From Aquimarina agarivorans (GTDB lineage: Bacteria; Bacteroidota; Bacteroidia; Flavobacteriales; Flavobacteriaceae): a stretch of 64,000 nt of DNA. The stretch lies in NCBI RefSeq assembly GCF_000218485.1, contig NZ_AFPB01000174.1:147930-211929 (forward strand), in the 5' to 3' direction. The notes beneath the pieces were generated by a model that saw nothing but the letters and a program-made list of their open reading frames with translations, made no database searches and was not told where the DNA came from. The translations under genes were made by a program, and so were the position numbers. Shown here in pieces: positions 16,060-25,024 of the stretch; position 1 is the first letter of the stretch; each line of letters opens with the position of its first letter.

Positions 16060-16977
16060 ATGCAATTAAACACAAATGATTTAATATTACATCCAGATAT
16101 ACATTGGATTAAAGTTGATGATACGCGTTTACAAATCCGTCAACCTAATGGAGATAATATTACGTTTGATAAATATGCTTCAGAAATTAACCAAATACTC
16201 AATTTTTTAAAAGATCCATCCCTAGATATATCCAGGCTAGATGCAAATTTAATGGAGGAATTAATTGAGTTATTATTTGCTAAAGGATTTTTAAGTAGTA
16301 AGCATACAAATGATAATCAATTCAATAGAATTGCAAAATTAAGTTTAAATAATGAGCAAAAGTATGAAGGTAGTTTACCAAGATCGGTAGCCATTGTAGG
16401 TAAGGGTATATTGGCAGCAATAGTCCGAACCTCATTACAAAATGCCAAAGTAAAAATCAATGAATCTGGAAATCCTAATGCTTTAAAAATAGTTGTTGCA
16501 GATCAGGACGATTATCATTTTTTAAGCGATGAAAATAAAAAGGCTATTGAAGCGGATCAGTCAACCCTGTTTTTCCGATGGATTAATGGGAAATTTAGAA
16601 TAGGTCCTTATGTTGTGCCCAAAGATACTGCATGTTTGGAATGTGCCTATCAGAGGGAACTGGCATCAAACTTATTTGTGGATGAAATGAGGTCGTACAT
16701 GAATTGTAGTTCAAATAATTTGCCCACCTATGAAGGAGGTGCAGTATTGGATAACTTGGCTTCAGCATTAATTACCAGGCAGATACTGTTGATTTTACAA
16801 GGATATTACAGGTTGTCAGGAGTATCAACAATAATCACTGTTGATCCTTTATTATTTCAAACAACACACTCACCAATATTAAAATTACCGCGCTGTAAAA
16901 TATGCAGTTGTAATACCAAACGCGCAGTGCGTAATTATCGCGATTTAATTAAAGATTCCGAAGTTGTTAATAGTTAA
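16060..16977 (+). CDS. TOMM leader-binding, E1/ThiF-like partner protein (C protein)
   Basis: A 305-residue protein of the Ocin-ThiF/cyclodehydratase C-protein type. It binds the precursor leader and presents the core to the YcaO enzyme. The N-terminal 80 residues resemble the winged-helix RRE fold. A degenerate nucleotide-binding strand (SVAIVGKGILA, 109-119) begins the E1-like domain, and four cysteines in two pairs, C192xxC195 (ACLECAYQREL) and C279xxC282 (PRCKICSC), form the expected zinc tetrad. The phrase GPYVVPKDTACLECAYQRE is typical of this family. Three bases separate it from the YcaO gene, so the two are translated together. C protein and YcaO are separate here rather than fused. 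It does not adenylate substrate itself in known systems. Confidence 0.85.
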   Translation: MQLNTNDLILHPDIHWIKVDDTRLQIRQPNGDNITFDKYASEINQILNFLKDPSLDISRLDANLMEELIELLFAKGFLSSKHTNDNQFNRIAKLSLNNEQKYEGSLPRSVAIVGKGILAAIVRTSLQNAKVKINESGNPNALKIVVADQDDYHFLSDENKKAIEADQSTLFFRWINGKFRIGPYVVPKDTACLECAYQRELASNLFVDEMRSYMNCSSNNLPTYEGGAVLDNLASALITRQILLILQGYYRLSGVSTIITVDPLLFQTTHSPILKLPRCKICSCNTKRAVRNYRDLIKDSEVVNS

Positions 16978-16980
16978 TCT

Positions 16981-18291
16981 ATGGATGCTAGTTTAAGAAA
17001 GATATTAGATAAAGTATTGGATGTTGATTTCGGCATTATTCGTTTTGTAAAAGAAGCTCCGTTATCATCAGATGAACCTGAGATTTTTATCGCAGTAACG
17101 GAATTTCAAAATCCATTCATAATTTCTTCTTCCGACAGGGAAAAATATACTATGGAGCGAAAATCAGCTGGTGCGGCTTTAGACCGAGAAACGGCCATAT
17201 GGTCAGCTGTTGGCGAAGGGTTGGAGCGGTACGCAGGTGCTATTTACGATGAAGATACTGTAATTTGGGAAAAGTCAAGCGAATTAGTGCCAGAAGCATA
17301 CGTGCATCCTGATGATTTTATATTGTTTACAAAAGAACAATACGCTACCACTGATTTTAAATACAATGCCCATAATCCTAAAATAAAAGTTGGATGGACC
17401 AGTGCTAATTCATTAAACAATCATAATGAGGTGCTTATGCCTGCCTCTTTAGCTTATTTTGCCTACAAGTATGAAGATAAATCAGAATATTTAACGGACT
17501 CCTACAGTACAGGTTTGGCTTGCGGACCAACAAAAGAATGGGCTATTTGCGGAGGATTAAATGAGGTAATAGAACGGGATGCTTATTCACTTCATTGGGC
17601 AGCACGCCTGTCTCCGAAAAAAATACCACTTGAAACTGCTATTAAGCACAGTTCGCCTGAATTAAAAAAGCTATTAGAATTTGATGGGGTAGATCTTTTT
17701 ATTGGGGATATGACCACTGATATCGGAATACCTGCAATTATAACTATAGCACGACAACATGGGAAACCAGGAATTGCCCTAGGAGCATCAAGCAATGTGG
17801 CCCCTGAAAAAGCATTGGAAAAGGCAGTTATAGAATGTTTTCATACCCTGAATTGGTGTCAGGAAATGAGGCATCGTCCTACTGCCATTGAAGAAACAGA
17901 AGTGAAACAATTTGCGGATCATGTAAAGTATTATTTGAACGAAGAAAATGAAGAAACAGCATCTTTCCTGTGGAGTGGTAATGAATTATCGACACTTTTT
18001 GAAGATGATGCTACTTCATGTGTAAAAAATTCGGGGCATAAGGAGCAGTCTGAATATATGGTGAATAAACTTTTTGAGCAAGGTTATGCCTCCTACTTAG
18101 TGGATAATACCCCTAATGATATTAAGGAGTTGGGTTTGTGCGTAATTAAAGCAATTGTACCGGGGCTACAGCCCATGTGGTGTGGATACAACAGAGTACC
18201 ACTGGACAGAAGACGATTTGAAAGTTTTTTAACCTACAAAGGTATGGATGCCAATACTCCAATAAATACAAATATTCATCCATTTCCATAA
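16981..18291 (+). CDS. YcaO-domain cyclodehydratase
   Basis: A 436-residue YcaO enzyme. In TOMM systems it uses ATP to cyclise Cys, Ser or Thr of the precursor core to thiazoline or oxazoline. ATP and Mg ligand motifs are visible: SAGAALDRETAIWSAVGEG then LERY (62-84; Glu79 and Glu82), and LNEVIERDAYSLHW (193-206; Glu195, Glu198). The C-terminus TNIHPFP is proline-rich and conserved-like but is not a textbook PxPxP motif. Dependence on a separate C protein three bases upstream fits the azoline-forming YcaO group. It is not an rSAM- or TfuA-associated YcaO: no such genes are nearby. Confidence 0.92.
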   Translation: MDASLRKILDKVLDVDFGIIRFVKEAPLSSDEPEIFIAVTEFQNPFIISSSDREKYTMERKSAGAALDRETAIWSAVGEGLERYAGAIYDEDTVIWEKSSELVPEAYVHPDDFILFTKEQYATTDFKYNAHNPKIKVGWTSANSLNNHNEVLMPASLAYFAYKYEDKSEYLTDSYSTGLACGPTKEWAICGGLNEVIERDAYSLHWAARLSPKKIPLETAIKHSSPELKKLLEFDGVDLFIGDMTTDIGIPAIITIARQHGKPGIALGASSNVAPEKALEKAVIECFHTLNWCQEMRHRPTAIEETEVKQFADHVKYYLNEENEETASFLWSGNELSTLFEDDATSCVKNSGHKEQSEYMVNKLFEQGYASYLVDNTPNDIKELGLCVIKAIVPGLQPMWCGYNRVPLDRRRFESFLTYKGMDANTPINTNIHPFP

Positions 18292-18340
18292 AAAAGAAAG
18301 GGACGTAGAGCGATTGTAAACTTGGTTAGAAAATTAAATT

Positions 18341-19180
18341 ATGAGTACAAAAACATTAGATTATTATTTAAGTAAAGAAGCGCAATCTGCTGAATATACC
18401 CAAAGGCAGGAGTTTAAAAATAGGGTGGCATCATTTCATGAAAATACTAAAATGACGCTTGCATTAAAGCCAACTTTGGTAAAATCAATTTCGCATCATT
18501 TGTCCAACAATGCTCAAATTTATTTAGACTCCAGAAATAAAAAAAGCTATGTTTTTAGTGTTGAAAAAAAACTACCAAAACCACATGCATTTGAACATTC
18601 TTTTGAGGAAGTGTTACAAAAGCGCGCTACAGATACCAAATTTAAACCACAGCCATTATCGGAGCAAGAATTGTCCAATTTGTTGTCAAGTATACGAGCA
18701 ACAAGGGTAACTACATCATCGGTAAATAAAAATGCAATAATTCATCAACGATCTTATGCTTCGGCAGGAGCGTTATTTCCTGTGGAAATATATGCGTTTT
18801 TACCAAACGAGAATCATTCGACATGGAGTTGTTGTAATTATGATCCAAGGAAGCATAGCGTCACTATTTTAAATAAAAACATATCTAAAAAACAAATTGC
18901 ACACGCACTTCAGCGTAAGCTTAATCAAGTAGCCTGTGGTGCAATTGTCGTATTAAGCGGAGTGTTTAATCGCAGTGTGGACAAATACGGCCCTATTGGA
19001 TATCGTTTTGGATTAATTGAAGCTGGTGGAATCATTCAGCAATTAGGACTGGCTGGAGCAAGTATGAATTTAAGTACCCTTACATGGGGTGGTGCATTAG
19101 ATGATGAGGTGAATAAACTTTTAAAAATAGATGGATTGGAAGAAAATTATTTAATCAGCTTTATCGTGGGACATAAATAA
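18341..19180 (+). CDS. SagB-type FMN-dependent azoline dehydrogenase
   Basis: A 279-residue nitroreductase-fold protein. In TOMM pathways it oxidises azolines to aromatic azoles with FMN. Visible features: an N-terminal variable region, then PLSEQELSNLLSSI, the SagB signature RSYASAGALFPVEIYAF (137-153), and the C-terminal GLIEAGGIIQQLGLAGASMN, which matches the family end. It lies 49 nt after YcaO and 13 nt before the peptidase gene. Its presence predicts azole rather than azoline rings in the product. Confidence 0.88.
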   Translation: MSTKTLDYYLSKEAQSAEYTQRQEFKNRVASFHENTKMTLALKPTLVKSISHHLSNNAQIYLDSRNKKSYVFSVEKKLPKPHAFEHSFEEVLQKRATDTKFKPQPLSEQELSNLLSSIRATRVTTSSVNKNAIIHQRSYASAGALFPVEIYAFLPNENHSTWSCCNYDPRKHSVTILNKNISKKQIAHALQRKLNQVACGAIVVLSGVFNRSVDKYGPIGYRFGLIEAGGIIQQLGLAGASMNLSTLTWGGALDDEVNKLLKIDGLEENYLISFIVGHK

Positions 19181-19193
19181 CAAACATTTTACT

Positions 19194-20582
19194 ATGAATA
19201 TTTCAGAAAACACTATAAATAAGCCGTCAACGTTATTTGCATATTTATGTCATACAGCGGCAAAAAGCGAATGGGAAACGGCAAAAAATACAGCAGAAGA
19301 ATTGGCCAATTTAGGTGCCCAGGGAACATGGTTGGAATTGGCTTACGATTTAGCTGATGGATTAAAAAGTATATATCAGGCTTCGGAAAAGGTGTTTTCG
19401 TTGGAACAGGCATTGACCAAAGAGCAAACTCAAGTGATTAATAAAGCACAAACATGGGTAAGCGATAAACTTGGATTAGAAATTCCCTCATTAGTAATTG
19501 AAATAGTACCCGATGACACACCCGTACATGCGATTACGGGGATAAGCGGTTTTGGTTTTATTATGATTAGTAAAAAAACTATTGAGGATCAATCCTTGTT
19601 AGTGCATGAAATTACGCATTGTACGCTGATGTCCAGAGCTCTTTTTTTAGATGAAGGATTGGCAACATTACTGGAATATGAGGTAAAAGGGGTGGGCCTG
19701 GATGTGGATGTGGAACAAACCTATTGGAATCGTCCCAGCATGGCAGCGATGATTGAAACTGATTGGACTTATGATCCTTATTTTTCCCACGTAGTTCCTG
19801 TGGAAACAAATTTTGCAGCACCAATTAAAGGCGACAATAAAGTGCACCGATTATCTGCATATTTAGTAGCGCTTTTTGTGGAGTCAAAGGGAATGTCCTA
19901 CGTAATGGCAAACTGGAATAAGCTAAAACCCCAATTAAAAGATGGACGAACTTATAATGTGATCAAAGAAATTTTTGATGTAGATATATGGGAGCTTGAT
20001 GCTAATTTTATTTCGAAAACAAAAGACGAAGCATTGTTACTAACCGAGCAAGAATCGTTACTATATATAGCAACAAAAGCGTTGACTAACGGGGAGCGTA
20101 ACCTGATAGTGCCTTACTTAAAAACGCTAAGGATAAAAGCATTTGAAAGTAATGAAAATTTAGTGGCACTGGTAAAAACTTTAATCTTATTAGGGGTTAA
20201 TGGGGATGATGAAGCAGAAAAAAAATTTTACCGTACCGAGGCATTAGTAGCTATGAATTGGGCTATTGAAAAGGGATGTAATCAAAGGGACTTACGGTTG
20301 TTTGAGGTGTATAAATACGTATTTAAATTGAAAAGTGCCGGACATGCCATTAATCTGCGTAAAATAGGAACCCAAACAAGTATTGCATTTGAAAAATTGA
20401 TCAATGATTATCCCGAAGATCCTGAGGTGATTATTACTACCGCTAGGGCACAACTTAAAACCTATTATGATATGTTGCCAGCTGCAACCTGGAGGGAAAA
20501 ATTGATTCAGATTTCAAAAGAGGAATCAATTTTTACAAATGCAGCAAACAAGTTGTTGAACGAGGAAAAATATGCACTATAA
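19194..20582 (+). CDS. MA-clan HExxH metallopeptidase-like protein, candidate leader peptidase
   Basis: A 462-residue protein without signal peptide. One zinc-peptidase signature is clear: H138-E139-I-T-H142 followed after 11 residues by the glutamate of FLDEGLATLLEYE (Glu154), the gluzincin pattern of Peptidase-MA-like enzymes. Residues about 260-460 are helical and resemble repeat-type scaffolds. No close family name is recognised. Its place between the SagB and Rieske genes, with 9-13 nt spacing, suggests it removes the leader from the modified precursor. That is inference; it could also be a scaffold or a resistance factor. Cytoplasmic localisation is consistent with action before export. 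Confidence 0.7.
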   Translation: MNISENTINKPSTLFAYLCHTAAKSEWETAKNTAEELANLGAQGTWLELAYDLADGLKSIYQASEKVFSLEQALTKEQTQVINKAQTWVSDKLGLEIPSLVIEIVPDDTPVHAITGISGFGFIMISKKTIEDQSLLVHEITHCTLMSRALFLDEGLATLLEYEVKGVGLDVDVEQTYWNRPSMAAMIETDWTYDPYFSHVVPVETNFAAPIKGDNKVHRLSAYLVALFVESKGMSYVMANWNKLKPQLKDGRTYNVIKEIFDVDIWELDANFISKTKDEALLLTEQESLLYIATKALTNGERNLIVPYLKTLRIKAFESNENLVALVKTLILLGVNGDDEAEKKFYRTEALVAMNWAIEKGCNQRDLRLFEVYKYVFKLKSAGHAINLRKIGTQTSIAFEKLINDYPEDPEVIITTARAQLKTYYDMLPAATWREKLIQISKEESIFTNAANKLLNEEKYAL

Positions 20583-20591
20583 ATTTAGGTA

Positions 20592-21788
20592 ATGAATAAC
20601 TTTAACCAACACGTAGCAGAAGGCAATACAACAAAAACCTTATCAGGTTCGGCTTACACGGATCCTGAAGTTTTTGAAAAGGAAAGGCGTTTTTTATTTA
20701 GAACGTTACCTGTTATGGCTGTTCCCTCATGTCATTTAGAAAAAAAAGGCAGCTATACGGTTACGGACATTGCCAAGGAAAGTATTATCACAGTAAGGGG
20801 GAAAGATGGAACAATTCGTGCTTTAGCGAATAGTTGCAGGCACAGAGGAAAGCGTTTATTACAGGGAAATAACCTTGGAGGAACTGAAAAAATCAGCAAT
20901 TTAAAATCCATAGTATGTCCGTACCATGGCTGGAATTACAAATTAGATGGCGCATTGGCTCATGCTCGTGGTGATGAGGCAGGTTTGTTAAAAGGACTGT
21001 GTTTAAGAAAACTACAAGTACATGAAGCAGGAGGGCTTACCTTTTACAATAAAACTAATGAAAATGTATTGCATTTAAATGCATTAGATAAGGCATTAGG
21101 ATTATTGTGCCTAAGTGAAGGAAAAGTAAGTGCAACTAAGCAGTATGATGTAAAAGCGAATTGGAAATTATGGACAGAAAACTTTTTAGAGTGCTGGCAT
21201 TGTGCATCAAGCCACCCAGAGCTATCGGAAAATAAAGGTTTTATCACTCAATTTGAAAATGGCAATGAAGATGTTTATGTTAGCGATGACATCAAATGGC
21301 GGATACAAGCACAAAAAAAAGGTTGGATCACGCCTGAGGATGCTGATTTGGAAATGGATAAAGCGATGTTCAGTTTTAATGTGTCATTACCTTTAGGAAA
21401 GGGAAACTTAACAGCAAGCAAAAATGGAAAACGATTAGGTCCAGCATTTAATGGCGCGGCAGGGTTTGAAGGTGGCGCTATTTTTGGATGCTTAGGCCCA
21501 TTTTTATTTTATATGGCTTATGTGGATTATGTGATTCTTTTTTGTGTAAGACCTATAGCCGTGGAGCAAACAAAGGTTGATGTATTTTGGATTACGGCAA
21601 AGGATTTTGAAGGGTCAACAGAAGATTTAACCTGGTTGTGGAATACTACTTTAAAACAAGATATCAAACTGGTAGAAGAAAGTCAACAAGGTGTAAGCTC
21701 TTTATACTACACGCCAGGGCCATTTCAGGCTGATGAATACCGGACTCAGGCATTTGTGGAATGGTGGAAAAATTGGTTTCATAAATAA
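20592..21788 (+). CDS. Rieske [2Fe-2S] non-heme iron oxygenase, candidate RiPP tailoring enzyme
   Basis: A 398-residue alpha subunit of the Rieske ring-hydroxylating/choline-monooxygenase-like class. The Rieske cluster ligands are C82-x-H84 (SCRHRGKRL) and C109-x2-H112 (VCPYHGWNY). The catalytic iron site is ENFLECWHCASSHPEL with His203 and His208. No ferredoxin or reductase gene is near, so electrons must come from elsewhere. The 9-nt gap to the peptidase and 13-nt gap to the MFS gene make it part of the RiPP operon. Rieske enzymes are unusual in TOMM loci; it may hydroxylate or demethylate the peptide. Alternative: an unrelated catabolic oxygenase captured in the operon. Confidence 0.88.
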   Translation: MNNFNQHVAEGNTTKTLSGSAYTDPEVFEKERRFLFRTLPVMAVPSCHLEKKGSYTVTDIAKESIITVRGKDGTIRALANSCRHRGKRLLQGNNLGGTEKISNLKSIVCPYHGWNYKLDGALAHARGDEAGLLKGLCLRKLQVHEAGGLTFYNKTNENVLHLNALDKALGLLCLSEGKVSATKQYDVKANWKLWTENFLECWHCASSHPELSENKGFITQFENGNEDVYVSDDIKWRIQAQKKGWITPEDADLEMDKAMFSFNVSLPLGKGNLTASKNGKRLGPAFNGAAGFEGGAIFGCLGPFLFYMAYVDYVILFCVRPIAVEQTKVDVFWITAKDFEGSTEDLTWLWNTTLKQDIKLVEESQQGVSSLYYTPGPFQADEYRTQAFVEWWKNWFHK

Positions 21789-21801
21789 TACCAAAACTAA
21801 A

Positions 21802-23052
21802 ATGCAAGTGCAAAAAAAACCTCAAAATAGAAAATCAATACTCTCCTTGTTATTTGTAACCTTACTAATTAACATGATTGGATTTAGTATGATTATACCT
21901 ATCAAGCCACAATTGATAATGAATATTATTAGTGGGAACTTATCTGATGCAGCTCAGTGGGGCGGCTATTTACTTTTTGGATACGCAGTAGGTCAATTTT
22001 TAATGAGCCCTATAATGGCATCCTTGTCGGATAAGTACGGAAGAAGAAAGGTGTTGCTTTTTTCAATATTGGCCAGTTGTATAGATTTTTTGATTATGGC
22101 TGTAGCAGACAATATCGGTTCGTTTTTGTTAGCGCGTGTATTTTCAGGTATTTTTTCGGCAACCATTGCTACAGTAAATTTATGTGTTGTTGATATTTCC
22201 GAACCTCAAAAAAGGGCTGTTAATTTTAGTGTTGTAAATTCTGCACTAGGTTTAGGGCTTATGGTTGGTCCTTTTTTAGGAGGGACTATTGGAGATATAT
22301 TCGGTATAAAAGTTCCCTTAATTGCTGGGGCAATGTTATTTTTAATAAATTTAGGATTGGTTTATTTTTTTATTCCAGAAACTATAAAACAAAAAAAGTG
22401 TCAAAAATTAAGGTGGCATGAGTTTTTACCTCTAAAAGTTTTTATAAAATTGAAGGCTACTGCCTTACCTTTTCAACTTTTAATAGCATCTTTACTTTAT
22501 CAAATTTCATTTCATTCGTTTACAGCTATTTGGTCTTATTACATGATTGCAAAGTTCAATTGGGGGGTTAAAGAAATTGGCGGGTCTTTATTAGCGGTAG
22601 GCCTGTCTAATTTTTTTGTTCAGAATGTAGTGGCGCGATACTTAATTCCCAAATTAGGCGCAAAAAAAACATTTTTTATAGGCGTTAGTTTTGCCATACC
22701 TGCGTTTTATTTATATGCCGTAGTTAACGTGGAGTGGTTGGTTTATGTAACTATACTTTTAGGTAGTTTAGGGGCTTTAATGCGCCCATGCTTAAGGGGA
22801 ATCATGTCTTCTTATTTATCTTATGTTGATCAAGGAAGTTTAATGGGAGGGATCACTTCAATTAGCGGAATGGCTCTTATAATTGGTCCCATAGTAATGA
22901 CTCAGACTTTTTCAGTATTCCAGAATGAATCTTATGCCTTGGACATGAGTGGCGCGCCGTTTTTGGTGTCATTTTTAATGTCAATAATTGCAACAATATT
23001 TGTTTTTTGGGCTTTTTCTAAAAAGAAAGTAGCAATACAAAATATGGCGTAA
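21802..23052 (+). CDS. MFS transporter, candidate peptide exporter
   Basis: A 416-residue major facilitator. Twelve transmembrane segments fit the profile, with the MFS motif A region as DKYGRRKV between helices 2 and 3 (PIMASLSDKYGRRK) and LARVFSGIFSATIATVN. It resembles TetA/multidrug-type drug:H+ antiporters. I chose ATG 21802 (MQVQKKPQNRKS); an ATG at 21733 would overlap the Rieske gene by 56 nt and add a hydrophilic stretch. In this locus export of the mature product or self-protection is the likely job. It is followed 62 nt later by an Omp85-type barrel. Confidence 0.85.
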   Translation: MQVQKKPQNRKSILSLLFVTLLINMIGFSMIIPIKPQLIMNIISGNLSDAAQWGGYLLFGYAVGQFLMSPIMASLSDKYGRRKVLLFSILASCIDFLIMAVADNIGSFLLARVFSGIFSATIATVNLCVVDISEPQKRAVNFSVVNSALGLGLMVGPFLGGTIGDIFGIKVPLIAGAMLFLINLGLVYFFIPETIKQKKCQKLRWHEFLPLKVFIKLKATALPFQLLIASLLYQISFHSFTAIWSYYMIAKFNWGVKEIGGSLLAVGLSNFFVQNVVARYLIPKLGAKKTFFIGVSFAIPAFYLYAVVNVEWLVYVTILLGSLGALMRPCLRGIMSSYLSYVDQGSLMGGITSISGMALIIGPIVMTQTFSVFQNESYALDMSGAPFLVSFLMSIIATIFVFWAFSKKKVAIQNMA

Positions 23053-23114
23053 ATACAAGTAGAATTGGAATGGGTAGTGTGTGAATGTTATGGTTAATAA
23101 AATTTAAGACATTA

Positions 23115-24170
23115 ATGAAAAGATTTTTTTTTATAGTCATTTTTGGTGTGTTGTGTTTTTCTCTTTCCTTTTCTCAAGAAAAGAAAATTACGCTTCAACC
23201 TGTAATTTTTTCCACTCCCGAAACTGGTTTGTCAGCAGGAGCAATAGGGTTTTATAAGAAAAAAAGCGAAGAACGGTACAACACTATATTTGGATTTGCT
23301 TCCTACAGTATCAATGGTCAAATTAATTTTCTACTTAGACCAGATGTTTTTTTACTAGCCAATAACTATCGGTTGCAAGCCGAACTAAATTACAAAAGGC
23401 GGGTTAATAAATTTTGGGGTCTAGGGAATTCAACAGCTGAGAGTAATGAGGAAGATGTGGATCATCAGGAAATTTTAATGGCACTAAATTTTTACAGAAC
23501 AGTAAAGCACAATTTTTTTGTTGGGTTATCGTATAATTTTTATACTTTTTTTGATGTAGATACTACGGAAAACGCACTTTTGGATGCCTTAGGTAATTTG
23601 GGTAGCAAGCCTTATATTGTTTCGGGTGTTGGACCATCTTTATTGTATGATACCAGAAAAAATCCAATCAACCCTGCATCGGGGTGGTATATTGGGGCTG
23701 ATTATAAAGGGTTTATTAAGGCAATAGGGAGCGATTTTGATTTTGGTAAATATAGTTTGGATGTTCGATTTTATAAAAAAATATCAGCTAATAAAAATCA
23801 TATTCTAGCATTTCAAACTACTGCTGAAATTAATACTGGAACGATTCCATGGAATCAAAATGCTGAATTGGGTGGACTGGATTTAAGAGGGTATTTTAAA
23901 GGGAGGTACAGGGATAATAATCTTAATACGTTTCAAATTGAATACCGTTCACCTTTACTTATTTGGAAAATAGGAATAGCTGGTTTTGCAGGAGTAGGGA
24001 TGGTTCATAATTTTGATGAAAAAATAGAATTTGACAATGTGCATCCTTCATTAGGAGGAGGGCTTAGATTTCAACTAGACAATAAAGATAGGCTGAACCT
24101 GCGTTTTGATTTTGCGGTTGGTGATCAAGGAAATAACGGATTGTATTTTGGAATCAGAGAAGCATTTTAA
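23115..24170 (+). CDS. BamA/TamA (Omp85)-type outer-membrane barrel without POTRA
   Basis: A 351-residue outer-membrane protein: signal peptide MKRFFFIVIFGVLCFSLSFSQ, then a barrel of the surface-antigen D15 type with GVGPSLLYDTRKNPINPASG, the loop-6 motif LDLRGYFKGRYRD and a terminal Phe. POTRA domains are absent. I chose ATG 23115 over 23085 because it begins the signal peptide. Same strand as the RiPP genes, 62 nt after the MFS gene; it could carry the product through the outer membrane (inference), or be a general OM protein. Its last three bases overlap the convergent LysR gene. Confidence 0.75.
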   Translation: MKRFFFIVIFGVLCFSLSFSQEKKITLQPVIFSTPETGLSAGAIGFYKKKSEERYNTIFGFASYSINGQINFLLRPDVFLLANNYRLQAELNYKRRVNKFWGLGNSTAESNEEDVDHQEILMALNFYRTVKHNFFVGLSYNFYTFFDVDTTENALLDALGNLGSKPYIVSGVGPSLLYDTRKNPINPASGWYIGADYKGFIKAIGSDFDFGKYSLDVRFYKKISANKNHILAFQTTAEINTGTIPWNQNAELGGLDLRGYFKGRYRDNNLNTFQIEYRSPLLIWKIGIAGFAGVGMVHNFDEKIEFDNVHPSLGGGLRFQLDNKDRLNLRFDFAVGDQGNNGLYFGIREAF

Positions 24171-25024
24171 AAAACCTTTGCGCCTATTATTTCAATAAAA
24201 TTATTTAAGGCTTTATGCCTGTTATTTTTCTTCCAAACTAAGTATAAATTCAACGAAAAACTAGTTTCTTTAATTGGTATAAATTTTATTTTAGGAATAT
24301 CAAAAACTGGTAAAGGCATTAACGTAATACCCATTCCAAAGGAAACCAATGCCGATACTATTTCATTATTGTCTGCTGAAAAAACAATTTGCGGGTTAAT
24401 TTTTCTTTTGTTAAGTTCGGAATACACCTGATTGTATAACAAACAATGCTCCCTTTGAATGAAGGGTTCTTTTTTCATAGAATCAAGAGAAATAGAGGCT
24501 TTTGAAGCTAAATAATGACCCTCTGGAATTGCAAAAAAAAGCTTTTCAGTAGCTACAATCATTTTATCAAAATTCTCATTTTGAATTTCTCTATCCGTAA
24601 AAAAAACATGTAGTTCATCGCGCTCCAATAATTCGGAAAGGAGTTCGTGTTTTTTTTCCAATAAATTAATTTTTGTGTCAACATTATCTTTTTTAAAATG
24701 CTTGATATGATTTAAAATATCATTTGATGCTATATTCTTTGAAAAACCAATATGAAGTTCATTATCTAACCGTAAGTTAAAATTGGCCTCAATTTCCTGC
24801 CACTGGTATATGAGTTCATTGGCTTTGGGCAAAAATTGAACTCCAGCGTGGGTTAATTTTACATTTCTTTTACTTCTTTCAAATAATCGAACCCCTAAAT
24901 GGTCTTCCAGCTTTTTTATGCCCGATGAAAATGTGGACTGCACTACATTTACTTCCTCAGCAGCTTTAGTAAAATTTTTAATGTTGGATAGGGTAATAAA
25001 GTATTTAACAAATTGTAAGTTCAT
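24167..25024 (-). CDS. LysR-type transcriptional regulator
   Basis: A 285-residue LTTR. The N-terminal winged helix (FVKYFITLSNIKNFTKAAEE, then VVQSTFSSGIKKLEDHLGVR, LFERSKRNVKLTHAG) is clear, with an effector domain from about residue 90. It converges on the Omp85 gene: the stop codons overlap (24167-24170). It is the only DNA-binding protein in the RiPP region, so it may act on the ATC-N9-GAT box at 15473-15487. An ATGCT-AAC-AGCAT palindrome at 25069-25081 sits in its own upstream region and could serve autoregulation. Confidence 0.9.
   Translation of the reverse strand: MNLQFVKYFITLSNIKNFTKAAEEVNVVQSTFSSGIKKLEDHLGVRLFERSKRNVKLTHAGVQFLPKANELIYQWQEIEANFNLRLDNELHIGFSKNIASNDILNHIKHFKKDNVDTKINLLEKKHELLSELLERDELHVFFTDREIQNENFDKMIVATEKLFFAIPEGHYLASKASISLDSMKKEPFIQREHCLLYNQVYSELNKRKINPQIVFSADNNEIVSALVSFGMGITLMPLPVFDIPKIKFIPIKETSFSLNLYLVWKKNNRHKALNNFIEIIGAKVF

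Noticed and set aside
21733..21801. Longer start of the MFS transporter
   Set aside because: It would overlap the Rieske gene by 56 nt and adds no membrane or family sequence.
16060..23052. Interpretation of the RiPP cluster as thiopeptide
   Set aside because: No LanB-like dehydratases and no pyridine-forming cycloaddition enzyme are present; only azole chemistry is supported.
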